Positions 18,255-27,507 of a DNA stretch of 64,000 bases are shown in pieces. The stretch lies in NCBI GenBank assembly GCA_938014215.1, contig CALLRW010000007.1, forward strand, positions 122,604 to 186,603, given 5' to 3'. The stretch is from an uncultured Alistipes sp. Its GTDB lineage: Bacteria; Bacteroidota; Bacteroidia; Bacteroidales; Rikenellaceae. The position numbers were made by a program, and so were the translations under genes. Below the pieces are notes generated by a model, which was not told the origin of the DNA, did not search any database, and saw nothing but the letters and a program-made list of their open reading frames with translations. Within the stretch, counting starts at the first letter, position 1. Each line of letters opens with the position of its first letter.

Positions 18255-19781
18255 CTAAAGGCCCCAGTCCGAGGCGCTGTAATTCTCCTTCGGAGCGTTC
18301 GGGACGTTGGCGAAATAGGTGAATCCGGTCAGTTTCTCGAGCTCCGCGACGCTGATCATGTCCTTCGACGAGACCCGGACCCCCTTGAGGTTGCTGTTGT
18401 GGCAGCGCACGAAGACGGCGCACATCAGCTCGTCGGCCGAACACTCCAGGACCGACTTGCCGGTATGGCCCGACTTGGTGCGCAGCGCGGCGATGTAGAA
18501 CATCGTGGGGCACGAGACATCGTTCCGCCCGCCGAACGAGATCTTCTTCGGCGAGGCCGAATTGCCGTAACGGTCGGTGTACTTTTCGAAATAGGTGCCG
18601 ATCACCAGATAGGTCGTATCGGCGCAGACCTTCGTATCGATCCAGTCCTCGAGGATGTTCCATCCGCCGCCGCCCGTATTGAACGAGCTCGAATACTGCG
18701 GGGCGATGTTCGTGTAGTAGAAGACCTGCCGGTTGACGGCCGACGTGCAGGTGCGTTCGGCCGAACCGAGCATGTGGCCCTTGTTGCAGCCGCCGCCCGT
18801 CGACTTGCTGTTGTACTGGAGATTCGAAGGGATATCCGGATCCTGGCCATAGGCATTCGTGCGGTTGGCACTGCCCTCGTAGCAGTCGTGGCGCGGTGCG
18901 GCCACCCACACCGGGCAGTGGTGCTCGGCGCTGAAGCAGACCGTGTAGTTGCGGGCCAGATGGCCGTCGACCCAGAAATCGGGGCAGATGTGGTAGGCAT
19001 AGTAATAGTCCGGATTGGCCACCTCGACGGGGAGCTCCGCCCAGCCGGCAAACTTCGCCGGGCCCGAGGGGGTGACACTCGACTCCGACGTCGTGAAGCG
19101 TGCCGTTTCGCTGGCGTAGGTTTGGCCGTTCCACTCGGCGCAGAGGCGGAATTCATACTCCGTCGAGGCCTTCAGCCCCGTCAGTTCCGCACTTTTGACG
19201 CCCGAACCCGAAGCAACCGTCTGGCTCGTATAGCTGCCCGTCGAACCGGCCCGGTACTCGAACCGGAGCGTATAGTCGGAGGCCGGCGCCTCAAAGGTGA
19301 AGCCGCAGCTCACCGTCGCCCCCGAAGAGGTGATCTCCGAAGCCGAAGGGGTGCCGAAGGCCGGTTTGTCGGGTTCGGGATCAGGAAGCGTGCCGGCCTC
19401 GCCCGTACGGAACTCCATCGCGGCACTCCGCATCAGCCCCGCACCCAGATTCGCATAGGCATAGAAGACATAGTCGCTAAGGGGATCCAGACCGCTCAGC
19501 GTTCCGCTGAGCGTACTGCCCGAAACGGTGACATCCGTCATGTTCTCGAACTCGCCGACACCCGCACTGCCCACCCGGGCATAGGCGAATCCGGCATTCG
19601 AGGAGTTCAGCACACCGGCGCCGAACTTCGTATCGCAACGCACCTCGACGGTCGTTCCGTCCACCTCACTGACCGGCGTTGCGAACCAGTCGCTGCCACT
19701 CGTCTCCGACTTGTCGGAGTTGCAGGCCGCCAGCACAACGGCAGCCAGAATACCCACGAAAAGGGTAAAAAATCGTTTCAT
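18255..19781 (-). CDS. Secreted lipoprotein with two Fn3-like domains and a DNA/RNA non-specific endonuclease domain
   Basis: A lipoprotein signal with lipobox LAAC (about residue 19) precedes two Fn3-like beta domains (about 35-130 and 140-230) and a NUC-type beta-beta-alpha-metal nuclease domain (about 240-508). The usual DRGH catalytic motif appears as NKGHMLGSAERT, and the metal-ligand region as TNIAPQYSSSFN. The protein should sit on the cell surface or in the periplasm and cleave nucleic acids non-specifically. It is a larger paralogue of the next upstream gene, with one extra Fn3 domain. The Arg-to-Lys change beside the catalytic His is notable. Confidence 0.85.
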   Translation of the reverse strand: MKRFFTLFVGILAAVVLAACNSDKSETSGSDWFATPVSEVDGTTVEVRCDTKFGAGVLNSSNAGFAYARVGSAGVGEFENMTDVTVSGSTLSGTLSGLDPLSDYVFYAYANLGAGLMRSAAMEFRTGEAGTLPDPEPDKPAFGTPSASEITSSGATVSCGFTFEAPASDYTLRFEYRAGSTGSYTSQTVASGSGVKSAELTGLKASTEYEFRLCAEWNGQTYASETARFTTSESSVTPSGPAKFAGWAELPVEVANPDYYYAYHICPDFWVDGHLARNYTVCFSAEHHCPVWVAAPRHDCYEGSANRTNAYGQDPDIPSNLQYNSKSTGGGCNKGHMLGSAERTCTSAVNRQVFYYTNIAPQYSSSFNTGGGGWNILEDWIDTKVCADTTYLVIGTYFEKYTDRYGNSASPKKISFGGRNDVSCPTMFYIAALRTKSGHTGKSVLECSADELMCAVFVRCHNSNLKGVRVSSKDMISVAELEKLTGFTYFANVPNAPKENYSASDWGL

Positions 19782-19801
19782 AAATCCTTAAACGGTTTCT
19801 A

Positions 19802-19809
19802 CAAATGTA
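19802..19809 (-). promoter_or_regulatory. Possible -7 element for the 18255-19781 nuclease gene
   Basis: TACATTTG reads on the minus strand 21 bases before the ATG at 19781, in the 76-base gap between the two nuclease paralogues. No good TTG is seen 19-20 bases further upstream, so confidence is limited. Confidence 0.4.
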
Positions 19810-19857
19810 TAAAAAGGCGGGGACACCCTCCCGGCACCCCGCAAGATTTCGTCTCCG

Positions 19858-21027
19858 CTATCGGAACGACCAGGCCCGGTCATCGTAGCTCTCCTTCGGA
19901 GCCTGCGGCACGTTGACGAAGAAGTGCAGACCGGTCAACCGCTCGATCTCGGCCACCGAGGTCATGTTTGCGGAGGGTTTTCCGCTCGGGTAGGCACGAT
20001 TCTCGAACCAGAAGCCCACGCACTGCAGCTCGTCGGCCGCAAGATCCTGCACCCGCTTGCCCGTATTGCCCTTCTTCGACCGCAGCAGCACCCGGAAGAA
20101 GTGGCTCGGCACCGTGCACGAAACCCCCTCCTTGTCGGTCACCCGGGCCGAGTCATGCACCCCCCAGACACCCGACACCACATAGAGCGTATCGGCGCAG
20201 ATGTTGTTCCAGCAGTCGGCCTCGAGCGACGACCACACGCCGCCGTTGAAGCTGTTCTGCCACTGCGGGGCCATGTTCGTCACGTAGAAGGTCTGCGCAT
20301 TGGCCTCGTAGTTGAACGTGCGGTCCTCCGAGGCCATCAGGTGTCCGCGCGAATAGCCGCTCTGGGGCTGGTAGGAGCCCTTCACCAGCGCGGGCTGGAG
20401 GCTCTGCGGCACTTCGGGATCGTAGGCCCACTTGTCGGTGCGCTTCTGCGAACCGCGGTAGCATTCATGCAGCGGGAAGGCCGACCACAGGCCGCCCCGT
20501 TCGCTCAGACCGTAGCAGGTCGTGTAGTTGCGGCCGCCGGGCAGTCCCGTGCAGGTGTGGACCGCGTAAAAATAGTCCTCCGCGTCGGGATCGGTCTGAG
20601 GCAGCTCGGCCCACCCCGTATAACGGGTCAGATCCCGGCTCTTCGGCCCGGCGCTCTCGCCCGTGCGGAACGCAGCCTCGGGACTCTCGTAGCGGTGTCC
20701 GCCCAGCACGGCATAGGCCCGCACCGTATGGTCGGTCTCAGGCTTCAGGCCGAGCAGCGTCCCCGACATGCGGTTTGCGGAGACCGTAACGTTCGACGCC
20801 TCATACGTCTCGCCCGAGGCCGCCGTACAGACAAAACCGGCCGTCGAGGCATCGAGCACGCCGGCGCCGAACGTCGTCGTACAGTTGACCTCGACACTCG
20901 TGCCGCTCACCCGCACCACGGGAGTCTGGAGGCCGGGTTGCGGTGTTTCATTCGTCTTGTCGCCGCCGCAGGCCGTCGCTCCGGAGGCCAGGGCCAGCAC
21001 CATCCACAGGGTCTTGAGTCTCTTCAT
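19858..21027 (-). CDS. Secreted lipoprotein with one Fn3-like domain and a DNA/RNA non-specific endonuclease domain
   Basis: The 389-residue protein has a lipoprotein signal (lipobox ATAC near residue 20), one Fn3-like domain (about 33-128) and a NUC nuclease domain with the catalytic-type motif SRGHLMASEDRT and metal-ligand region TNMAPQWQNSFNGGVW. It would degrade extracellular nucleic acid at the outer surface. It is the shorter paralogue of the adjacent downstream gene, and the pair most likely arose by tandem duplication. Unlike the paralogue it keeps the RGH triplet. Confidence 0.87.
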   Translation of the reverse strand: MKRLKTLWMVLALASGATACGGDKTNETPQPGLQTPVVRVSGTSVEVNCTTTFGAGVLDASTAGFVCTAASGETYEASNVTVSANRMSGTLLGLKPETDHTVRAYAVLGGHRYESPEAAFRTGESAGPKSRDLTRYTGWAELPQTDPDAEDYFYAVHTCTGLPGGRNYTTCYGLSERGGLWSAFPLHECYRGSQKRTDKWAYDPEVPQSLQPALVKGSYQPQSGYSRGHLMASEDRTFNYEANAQTFYVTNMAPQWQNSFNGGVWSSLEADCWNNICADTLYVVSGVWGVHDSARVTDKEGVSCTVPSHFFRVLLRSKKGNTGKRVQDLAADELQCVGFWFENRAYPSGKPSANMTSVAEIERLTGLHFFVNVPQAPKESYDDRAWSFR

Positions 21028-21046
21028 GAGTTGTTACGGGTTGTTG

Positions 21047-21499
21047 TTATTCCTTGTTTTTCGAATCGATCCAGATGGTCACGGGTCCGTCGTTGAGCAG
21101 AGCGACCTGCATGTCGGCCCCGAAGACGCCCGTGGCGACGGGGCCTCCGGTCAGCTCGCCGACGCGCCGTACGAAGCGTTCGTAGAGCGGCCGCGACACG
21201 GCCTCCGGCGCCGCCTTGATATAGCTCGGGCGGTTGCCCTTGCGCGTCGAGGCCATCAGCGTGAACTGGCTCACGACGAGCACCTCGCCGCCGACCTGAC
21301 AGACGTCGCGGTTCATCACGCCCTCATCGTCGTCGAAGATCCGCAGCCGGACGAGCTTCCCGGCCAGGTATTCGATATCCTCCTCCGCGTCGTCGTTCCC
21401 GACGCCGAGGAACACCAGCAGCCCCGCTCCGATGCGGGAGTGGAGCCGGCCCCCGATCGTCACGGAGGCCTCTCTTACGCGTTGCACAAGCAGTCGCAT
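21047..21499 (-). CDS. dtd: D-aminoacyl-tRNA deacylase
   Basis: The 150-residue protein has the DTD start (MRLLVQRVREASVTIGG), the SQFTL active-site strand and the C-terminal chirality-checking motif LNDGPVTIWIDS. It hydrolyses D-amino acids, and Gly from mischarged tRNA-Ala, off tRNA in the cytoplasm. Length and motifs are typical, and the start is the conserved Met. It follows the pseudouridine synthase gene by 17 bases, suggesting cotranscription. Confidence 0.95.
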   Translation of the reverse strand: MRLLVQRVREASVTIGGRLHSRIGAGLLVFLGVGNDDAEEDIEYLAGKLVRLRIFDDDEGVMNRDVCQVGGEVLVVSQFTLMASTRKGNRPSYIKAAPEAVSRPLYERFVRRVGELTGGPVATGVFGADMQVALLNDGPVTIWIDSKNKE

Positions 21500-21516
21500 G
21501 GCACTTTTTTAAGGGG

Positions 21517-22203
21517 TCAGAGATTTTCGAAGGCGGCCCAGAGGTTGTCGCCCGCCGGGACGGGGGCCGTCACGGAGATCCACTCGTGGCGCACCGGATG
21601 GTCGAACTCGACGCGCCGCGAATGGAGCGAGATGCCGCCTCCGGGCAGCGAGCGCCGGGCACCGTACTTCAGATCGCCGCGGATCGGGCAGCCGATCTTC
21701 GAGAGCTGGGCCCGGATCTGGTGGTGGCGTCCCGTGAGCAGTTCGACCTCAACGAGCGTGTAGTTGCGCCCCCGGCCGCGCGTCTCGTAGCGCAGGCGCG
21801 CCTCCTTGGCATCCCCCTTCGGGGCGTCGTAGGCCCGCGAGCGGTTCGTCCGGCCGTCGCGCAGGATGTAGTGGTGCAGTTCGCCCTGTTCGGGGACGGG
21901 CGTCGCCTCGGTCAGCGCCCAGTAGATCTTGTGGATCTGCCCCTGGCGCAGCATCTCGTTCAGCCGCACGAGCGCCTTCGAGGTCTTGGCAAAGAGCACC
22001 GCCCCGCTCACCGGACGGTCAATGCGGTGAACCACCCCCAGAAAGACCGCCCCGGGTTTGGCGTCGCGCTCCTTGAGGAAGGCCTTGATCTGATCCTCCA
22101 GGGCGCTCTCGCCCGAGGGATCGGGCTGCACGAGGTCGCCGGCGTGTTTGTTCACGACCAGCAGGTGGTTGTCTTCGTAGAGAATATCGTTCGGGTTGAA
22201 CAT
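21517..22203 (-). CDS. RluA family pseudouridine synthase
   Basis: The 228-residue protein starts directly with the catalytic domain and lacks an S4 domain. The catalytic Asp lies in HRIDRPVSGAVLFAKTSKA. The RluA motif LLTGRHHQIRAQLSKIGCPIRGDLKYG is also intact. It isomerises uridine in rRNA or tRNA; which position cannot be predicted from sequence. It begins 7 bases after the cdd stop, so cdd, this gene and dtd probably form one unit. Confidence 0.88.
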   Translation of the reverse strand: MFNPNDILYEDNHLLVVNKHAGDLVQPDPSGESALEDQIKAFLKERDAKPGAVFLGVVHRIDRPVSGAVLFAKTSKALVRLNEMLRQGQIHKIYWALTEATPVPEQGELHHYILRDGRTNRSRAYDAPKGDAKEARLRYETRGRGRNYTLVEVELLTGRHHQIRAQLSKIGCPIRGDLKYGARRSLPGGGISLHSRRVEFDHPVRHEWISVTAPVPAGDNLWAAFENL

Positions 22204-22210
22204 CCGCAGT

Positions 22211-22666
22211 CTACAGAATAAAGGTAAAGGGAAGCAGACGGGCGGCTTCGTCGACGACCGTAGCCGAACCGTTGCCGCTCATGATGACCCGGATCGGGCT
22301 CCCCTGCCGGCGCTCTACGTCGACGAGCACCTGGCGGCACTGCCCGCAGGGGTAGCATTCGCGTTCGGAGGGGTCGGAGGCGATGGCCAGCGACTCGATC
22401 GGGTCGTCGGCGTAGTTGGCCTCGGCGTAGAAGAGCAGCGTCCGCTCGGCGCACAGTCCGGCGGGATAGACCTCGCTCTCGAAGTTGCTGCCGTAGAGGA
22501 TGCGGCCGCTGCGCAGACGGGCGGCAGCCCCCACGCGGAATTTCGAGTAGGGTGCATGGGAGTTGGCCGTGGCGCGTTGGGCCTCGGCAACCAGTCGGCG
22601 GTCCGCTTCGGGAAGTTCCGACAGCGCCGCATAGTGTTCGTAATCGAAACTGAACCGTTTTTCCAT
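22211..22666 (-). CDS. cdd: Cytidine deaminase
   Basis: Zinc enzyme of pyrimidine salvage that deaminates cytidine and deoxycytidine. The substrate-binding NSHAPYSKFRVGAA, the zinc motif CAER and the second zinc pair PCGQC are all present in the 151-residue product. The start at 22666 (MEKRFSFDYEHY) is supported by a strong GGAGGAG ribosome-binding site a few bases upstream and by a promoter lying inside any longer frame. Confidence 0.94.
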   Translation of the reverse strand: MEKRFSFDYEHYAALSELPEADRRLVAEAQRATANSHAPYSKFRVGAAARLRSGRILYGSNFESEVYPAGLCAERTLLFYAEANYADDPIESLAIASDPSERECYPCGQCRQVLVDVERRQGSPIRVIMSGNGSATVVDEAARLLPFTFIL

Positions 22667-22695
22667 AACTCCTCCTTTTTTACAGGGGTGAACAA

Positions 22696-22726
22696 CAAAG
22701 GTAGGAAATATTTCCGAATCCCGCAA
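22696..22726 (-). promoter_or_regulatory. Promoter for cdd and the downstream rlu-dtd unit
   Basis: TTG (22726-22724) is followed after 20 bases by TACCTTTG (22703-22696) on the minus strand, about 30 bases before the cdd ATG. Confidence 0.65.
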
Positions 22727-22843
22727 CAGCCCCTTCCCCGTACACCCGTCCGCACACGAAAAACCCGGACGACAGGCACCTCGCGGCACCCCTTCGTCCG
22801 GGATATTCGTCGTTGCGCAGCCGTTCGTCGCGCCGGCCGCCGG

Positions 22844-23530
22844 CTACTCCAGCACGAACTTCGCCTGCACGCCGTACTCCAGCCGCAGGGTCTTGAATTC
22901 GAGCGGATCCTCCTCGACAGCCTCAGCGGAGCCGGCCGCCTTGGCGCTGCGCATCAGCACCGCGTTGTCGTACACCGCCGGAAGGATGTTGCTGTTCGAA
23001 TCATAGATGTAGAAGCACCGGCCCACCTTCTGCCCGATCGCCTCGGCCAGCGTTGCGGCATTGGCCCGCGCATTGCGGATCGCCTCGACGCGCACCTCCT
23101 CCCTGTAGCGGTCGATCTCCGAGTGCGAAACCTTCAGGATCGAGACGTTCGAGATTCCCAGTTCGTCCAGCGCCTGCCAGACGCGCGCCACCTCGGCCGA
23201 CGACCCCAGCTGCAGCTGATACTTGGCCGTAGCCACCGACGTTTTCCGCTTGAAGAATTCGCTCGAGAGGTTGGCCACCTTGAGCTGCTTGTCGACATCG
23301 ACGCCCAGCCGCTTCAGCGCCGCGATCATGTCGCGCTGCTGGCTCTCGACCGAGATCTTGCCCTTCGAATCGCGCTCGTTGATGACGATCTGCAGATAGA
23401 ACTCATCGGGGACGATCTCCTTTTCGGCCCGTCCGTAGACCTGTATGTAACTCGGGAAGGCCTCCTGCACCTGGGCCAGGGCCGGGAACGCAACGAGCGC
23501 CGCCACGGCCATCAGAATCAATCGTTTCAT
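22844..23530 (-). CDS. SIMPL domain (DUF541) protein, secreted
   Basis: A cleavable signal peptide (MKRLILMAVAALVAFPALAQ) precedes a SIMPL domain covering most of the 228 residues. The recurrent family pattern VYGRAEKEIVPDEFYLQIVINE is seen near the start of the domain. Homologues such as BP26/Omp28 form periplasmic or outer-membrane-associated oligomers; no enzymatic function is known. It has no close partner on its strand. Confidence 0.85.
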   Translation of the reverse strand: MKRLILMAVAALVAFPALAQVQEAFPSYIQVYGRAEKEIVPDEFYLQIVINERDSKGKISVESQQRDMIAALKRLGVDVDKQLKVANLSSEFFKRKTSVATAKYQLQLGSSAEVARVWQALDELGISNVSILKVSHSEIDRYREEVRVEAIRNARANAATLAEAIGQKVGRCFYIYDSNSNILPAVYDNAVLMRSAKAAGSAEAVEEDPLEFKTLRLEYGVQAKFVLE

Positions 23531-23641
23531 GGTATTCGAGATTTTAGGTAAAACAGCCTCCCCGCGACGGGACGATCCGGGAATCGTCCGCCACGGGGGA
23601 TTCGTCTGACAGGGAAACGGCGAAATCCCGAAAATACTGCG

Positions 23642-25051
23642 TCAGCGGCGGACGAGTTTTACGACATTCTCGACATGGTGCGTATGGGGGAACATGTCGA
23701 CCGGCTGCACCGCCTCGACGCGATAGGCCCCGTTCATCAGCGACAGGTCGCGCGCCTGGGTGGCGGGATTGCAGCTCACGTAGACGATCCGCTCGGGCGC
23801 CGCCCGCAGGATGACGTCGATCACCGGTTCGTCGACCCCCGCACGCGGCGGATCGAGGATGATGACATTCGGCCGGCCGTTCGCCGCGACGAACGCATCG
23901 TCCAGCACGGCCTTCATGTCGCCGGCATAGAACGCCGTATTGCGGATGCCGTTCAGTTCGGAGTTGACCTTCGCGTCGGCAATCGCCTCGGGGACATACT
24001 CGATGCCCACGACCCGCGCACAGCGGGCGGCGCAGAAGTTGGCAATCGTACCCGTTCCGGTGTAGAGGTCGTAGAGGATGTCGTCGGGCTGCAGGTCGGC
24101 AAACCCGCGCGCCACCTTGTAGAGTTCGTAGGCCTGCGCCGAATTGGTCTGGTAGAAGGATTTGGGCCCCACCTTGAAGCGCAGCCCCTCCATCTGCTCG
24201 ATGATGTGGTCCTTGCCGCGGTAGCAGACCGGATCGAGATCGCCCACCGAGTCGTTGAGCTTCGTGTTGACGATGTAGAAGAGCGACGTGATCTGCGGGA
24301 AACGCCCTGCGAGGTGGTCGAGCAGCGCCTCGATGCGCGGGCGGTCCTCCTGGCCGAAGACGACGATCACCATTACCTCGCCGGTCGAGGCCGTGCGGAT
24401 GATCATGTTGCGCATCAGCCCGGTGTGTTCGCGGGCGTTGTGGAACGTATAGCCGTGTTCGAGGCAGAAGCGTTTGGTCTCGAGACGGATTTCGTTCGAG
24501 GGTTCGGGCTGCAGCCAGCACTTGCGGATGTCGAGCACCTTGTCGAACATCCCCGGGATGTGGAACCCGACGGCCGGCGAGGCCTCGAGGTCGGCCCCGC
24601 TCTCGACCTCCTCGCGCGTCAGCCAGCGGCGGTCGGCGAAGGTGAATTCGAGCTTGTTGCGGTAGAAGCGCGTGGCGGCCGACCCCAGACAGGGGGCGAT
24701 TTCGGGGAGTTCGAGTTTGCCGATTCGGGTGAGCTGGTCGCGGACCTGCGAGGTCTTGAAGCGCAGCTGCTCCTCGTAGGGGAGGTTCTGCCACTTGCAG
24801 CCTCCGCAGACCCCGAAGTGTTCGCAGAAGGGCTCCTCGCGCAGCGGCGAGCGCTTGACGTAGCGGACGACGTAGCCCTCCATGAAGCGGCGGCGCTTGA
24901 CGCGGATCTGCACGTCCACCACGTCGCCCGGGACGGTCATCGGCACGAAGACCACCACGTCGTTCCAGCGTCCCATGGCCTTGCCCTCGGCAGCCAGGGT
25001 CGTGATCTCAAGCCCCTTGATCAGGGGATAATTCGCTTTCTTTCTTGCCAT
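23642..25051 (-). CDS. rlmD: 23S rRNA (uracil-C5)-methyltransferase, RlmD/RumA family
   Basis: A TRAM domain (KGLEITTLAAEGKAMGRW) is followed by four Cys for a 4Fe-4S cluster (CEHFGVCGGCKW and a Cys before it), a SAM-binding methyltransferase fold (DLYTGTGTIANF) and the catalytic Cys loop VYVSCNPATQARDL. The product is 469 residues when started at 25051 (MARKKANYPL). A promoter-like element at 25072 argues against the in-frame start 87 bases upstream. It methylates uracil in 23S rRNA; RlmC/RlmD specificity is not certain. Confidence 0.9.
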   Translation of the reverse strand: MARKKANYPLIKGLEITTLAAEGKAMGRWNDVVVFVPMTVPGDVVDVQIRVKRRRFMEGYVVRYVKRSPLREEPFCEHFGVCGGCKWQNLPYEEQLRFKTSQVRDQLTRIGKLELPEIAPCLGSAATRFYRNKLEFTFADRRWLTREEVESGADLEASPAVGFHIPGMFDKVLDIRKCWLQPEPSNEIRLETKRFCLEHGYTFHNAREHTGLMRNMIIRTASTGEVMVIVVFGQEDRPRIEALLDHLAGRFPQITSLFYIVNTKLNDSVGDLDPVCYRGKDHIIEQMEGLRFKVGPKSFYQTNSAQAYELYKVARGFADLQPDDILYDLYTGTGTIANFCAARCARVVGIEYVPEAIADAKVNSELNGIRNTAFYAGDMKAVLDDAFVAANGRPNVIILDPPRAGVDEPVIDVILRAAPERIVYVSCNPATQARDLSLMNGAYRVEAVQPVDMFPHTHHVENVVKLVRR

Positions 25052-25071
25052 CGATATCAGAATTCGGGTTG

Positions 25072-25079
25072 CAAAGGTA
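25072..25079 (-). promoter_or_regulatory. -7 element for rlmD
   Basis: TACCTTTG reads on the minus strand 21 bases before the chosen ATG. The upstream -33 TTG is not clear. Confidence 0.5.
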
Positions 25080-25186
25080 ACAAAAATTTCGGGCCGGCAC
25101 ACCAGATCAGCACATCGATCCGGTACACCAGACGGCATATCGGGCCGGTACGTCGATCCGGCGGGCTTCAGGCCAGACCGGGGGCG

Positions 25187-26011
25187 TCACTGCGCCAACT
25201 GCCCGACACGGTCGCGGATGTAGCGGATCGTGACGAAGTGGCCCGCCTGGGGCATGTTGCCGTGGTCGAAGCCGTCGAACTCGAGCAGCTGCACGTCGGG
25301 GTGGCCCACCACCTGCATCATCCGCCAGAAGTAGGCCGTCTCCTCGTAGCGGCCCAGCAATTCCTGCTCGCGGTCGCCCGAGAGGAGCAGCATCGGCGGG
25401 CAGTCGGGACGCACGTGGTTGAGCGGCGCCATATCGTCGACCAGCGGCTGTGTATCGGGGAGCCCCAGCTCGGCCCGCCGCGAGAAGTGGGTCACGACCT
25501 GCCCGCTGTAGGGGATCAGCGCCGCAAAGGCCCGGTCGGGATCGATGCCGTAGGGGGCCATCCAGCGCTTGTCGAGACCGATCATCGAGGTCAGGTAGCC
25601 GCCGGCCGAGTGGCCCGCCACGAAGATCAGCCGCGGATCGCCGCCATACTCGGCGATGTGGCGCACGACCCACGCCGCCGCAGCCGCCGCATCCTCGATG
25701 CACTCCGCCACCGTGACGTTCGGCACCAGGCGGTAGTCGACCCCGACGACCGCAAACCCCTGTCCGAGCAGCGCCTCGGGGAGTTCGCGCCGGCCGGAGG
25801 TGAGGCCTCCGCCGTGGAACCAGATCAGCGTGGCAAAACCCGTCCGGTCGGTCGGATAACAGAGGTCGAGGCGGCAGAGCGAATCGAGCGCCGCCGGATC
25901 GCCGCCTTCGCGGTAGGCGATGTCGCGCAGGGTCCGGCAGGCGGAGGTCTGCGCAGCGAGGGGCGTGCCGAAGAGCATCGACACCACCAGAAGAAGCCAA
26001 AGACGTTTCAT
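25187..26011 (-). CDS. Secreted alpha/beta hydrolase (esterase/lipase)
   Basis: The 274-residue protein has a signal peptide (MKRLWLLLVVSMLFGTPLAAQ), the oxyanion-hole motif WFHGGGLTSG, the nucleophile elbow GHSAGGYL, and a C-terminal Asp/His region (FDGFDHGNMPQAGH). This is the hormone-sensitive-lipase/BD-FAE type of esterase, probably periplasmic. The substrate is unknown. It is divergent from the MBL hydrolase gene, with a short intergenic region holding possible promoters for both. Confidence 0.85.
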   Translation of the reverse strand: MKRLWLLLVVSMLFGTPLAAQTSACRTLRDIAYREGGDPAALDSLCRLDLCYPTDRTGFATLIWFHGGGLTSGRRELPEALLGQGFAVVGVDYRLVPNVTVAECIEDAAAAAAWVVRHIAEYGGDPRLIFVAGHSAGGYLTSMIGLDKRWMAPYGIDPDRAFAALIPYSGQVVTHFSRRAELGLPDTQPLVDDMAPLNHVRPDCPPMLLLSGDREQELLGRYEETAYFWRMMQVVGHPDVQLLEFDGFDHGNMPQAGHFVTIRYIRDRVGQLAQ

Positions 26012-26064
26012 GATTGCAGTTGCTTTTGGAGGTTAAAGATAGGCAAAATCCCGCAAAAAAACGC

Positions 26065-26072
26065 TATCTTTG
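26065..26072 (+). promoter_or_regulatory. -7 element for the MBL hydrolase-to-maf run
   Basis: TATCTTTG lies 32 bases before the ATG at 26105. A related minus-strand TATCTTTA at 26041-26034 may serve the divergent esterase gene. Neither has a clean -33 TTG. Confidence 0.45.
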
Positions 26073-26104
26073 CCCAAACGTGACTGTAAAACCCTAATAC
26101 CGCC

Positions 26105-26776
26105 ATGATGAAAATCGCCTGTCTTCCGTTCAATCCGATACAGGAAAACACCTACATCCTCTGGGATGAGACGAACGAGTGCGTCGTGATCGACGCCGGA
26201 AACAGCTCGCCCCGCGAGGATACCGCACTCGACAACTTCATCGACCAACACGGGCTGAAACCCGTGCTGGCAGCCAATACCCACGGCCATTTCGACCACA
26301 CGCTCGGCGTCGAGCACCTCAAGCAGCGCTACGGAATCCCGTTCGCCCTCTCGTCGAAGGACCGCTTTCTGGTCGACAACGCCGCCACGAGCGGTTCGGT
26401 CTTCGGCGTGAAGATCGGCGCCATGCCCGCGACCGACATCGACCTCGAAACGCGTCAGGAGATCCGCTTCGGCAACACCACGCTGCAGATCCTCCGCACG
26501 CCCGGCCATACGCCCGGCCACGTCGCCTTCTACGAGCCCGCATCGAAATCGCTCTTCACGGGCGACACCCTCTTCCGCGAATCGATCGGCCGCACGGATC
26601 TGCCCGGCGGCGACTACTCGTGGATCATGCGCTCGATCCTCGACGTGATCGTCCCGCTGGGCGAGGAGGTCCACGTCTACCCGGGCCACGGCCCCGAGAC
26701 GACCATCGGCCACGAAATGCTCTACAACCCCTTCATCGTCGAGGTCCTCAACGAGGAGGTCAACTACCGCAACTGA
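26105..26776 (+). CDS. MBL-fold metallo-hydrolase (glyoxalase II-like)
   Basis: Metal ligands are plain: THGHFDHTLG, GHTPGH, the FTGDTLF Asp and the final His in VYPGHGPETT. The compact 223-residue form corresponds to the widespread YcbL-like group of hydroxyacylglutathione-hydrolase homologues, acting on thioesters in the cytoplasm. The stop codon overlaps the next ATG by one base, so it is translationally coupled to the methyltransferase. Confidence 0.9.
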   Translation: MMKIACLPFNPIQENTYILWDETNECVVIDAGNSSPREDTALDNFIDQHGLKPVLAANTHGHFDHTLGVEHLKQRYGIPFALSSKDRFLVDNAATSGSVFGVKIGAMPATDIDLETRQEIRFGNTTLQILRTPGHTPGHVAFYEPASKSLFTGDTLFRESIGRTDLPGGDYSWIMRSILDVIVPLGEEVHVYPGHGPETTIGHEMLYNPFIVEVLNEEVNYRN

Positions 26777-27507
26777 TGAAGGCGCTGATCCACCGAATCC
26801 TCTACCGCACGCTGCCGCTCGAGGGCTATCTGCGCGTCGTGAGCCGGATGTTCTTCCTCTGGCAGCGGCTCGGGCTGGGGCGCTACGCCCCGGCCACGGA
26901 GTATGTCTACCACCTCGCGCAGCTCGTCCGCGCGGGCGACACCTGCATCGACATCGGCGCCAACCTCGGCTACTACGCCCGCACGATCTCCCGCCTGGCC
27001 GGTCCCGCGGGGCGGGTCTTCGCCGTGGAGCCCGTGGCCCCGATCCGCAAGGTGCTGAGCCGCAACCTCCGCCGCTGTGCCAACATCGAGATCCTCCCCT
27101 ACGCCCTCGGTGCCGAGGCCCGCGACGTGGTGATGGGCAACGACTCGGCCCGCGAGAGCGGCTACTTCGGCACGGGTCAGAACTTCGTCAACGACTCGGG
27201 CGAAAAGCCCGACGTGGAGTTCACGGCCCGCATGCGGCGCGGCAGCGAGCTCTTCGCCGACCTGCAGCGGCTGGACTTCATCAAGTGCGACATCGAAGGC
27301 TACGAACTGACGGTCATGCGCGAGATGCGCCCGCTGCTGGAGCGGTTCCACCCCACGGTGCTGATCGAGACCGGCGGCGACAACCGCCCCGGGATCATCC
27401 GCCTCTTCACCGAACTCGGCTACCGGGGCACGACCCTCGACCACGGCCGCGAAGTCCCGCTCACCGCCGAATCCACCAAAGACATCATCTTCCGCCATGC
27501 GCATTGA
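26776..27507 (+). CDS. FkbM family methyltransferase
   Basis: The 243-residue SAM-dependent methyltransferase has motif [21 protein letters not shown], the acidic VFAVEPVAP strand and the family element [15 protein letters not shown] place the start at the ATG overlapping the previous stop ([13 protein letters not shown]); the longer open frame upstream runs through the MBL gene. The family usually O-methylates sugars or secondary metabolites. It overlaps trmD by 11 bases. Confidence 0.88.
   Translation: MKALIHRILYRTLPLEGYLRVVSRMFFLWQRLGLGRYAPATEYVYHLAQLVRAGDTCIDIGANLGYYARTISRLAGPAGRVFAVEPVAPIRKVLSRNLRRCANIEILPYALGAEARDVVMGNDSARESGYFGTGQNFVNDSGEKPDVEFTARMRRGSELFADLQRLDFIKCDIEGYELTVMREMRPLLERFHPTVLIETGGDNRPGIIRLFTELGYRGTTLDHGREVPLTAESTKDIIFRHAH

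Noticed and set aside
17223..19916. Plus-strand frame of about 900 codons opposite the radical-SAM and nuclease genes
   Set aside because: Antisense shadow of two well-supported genes, with no promoter and no recognisable content.
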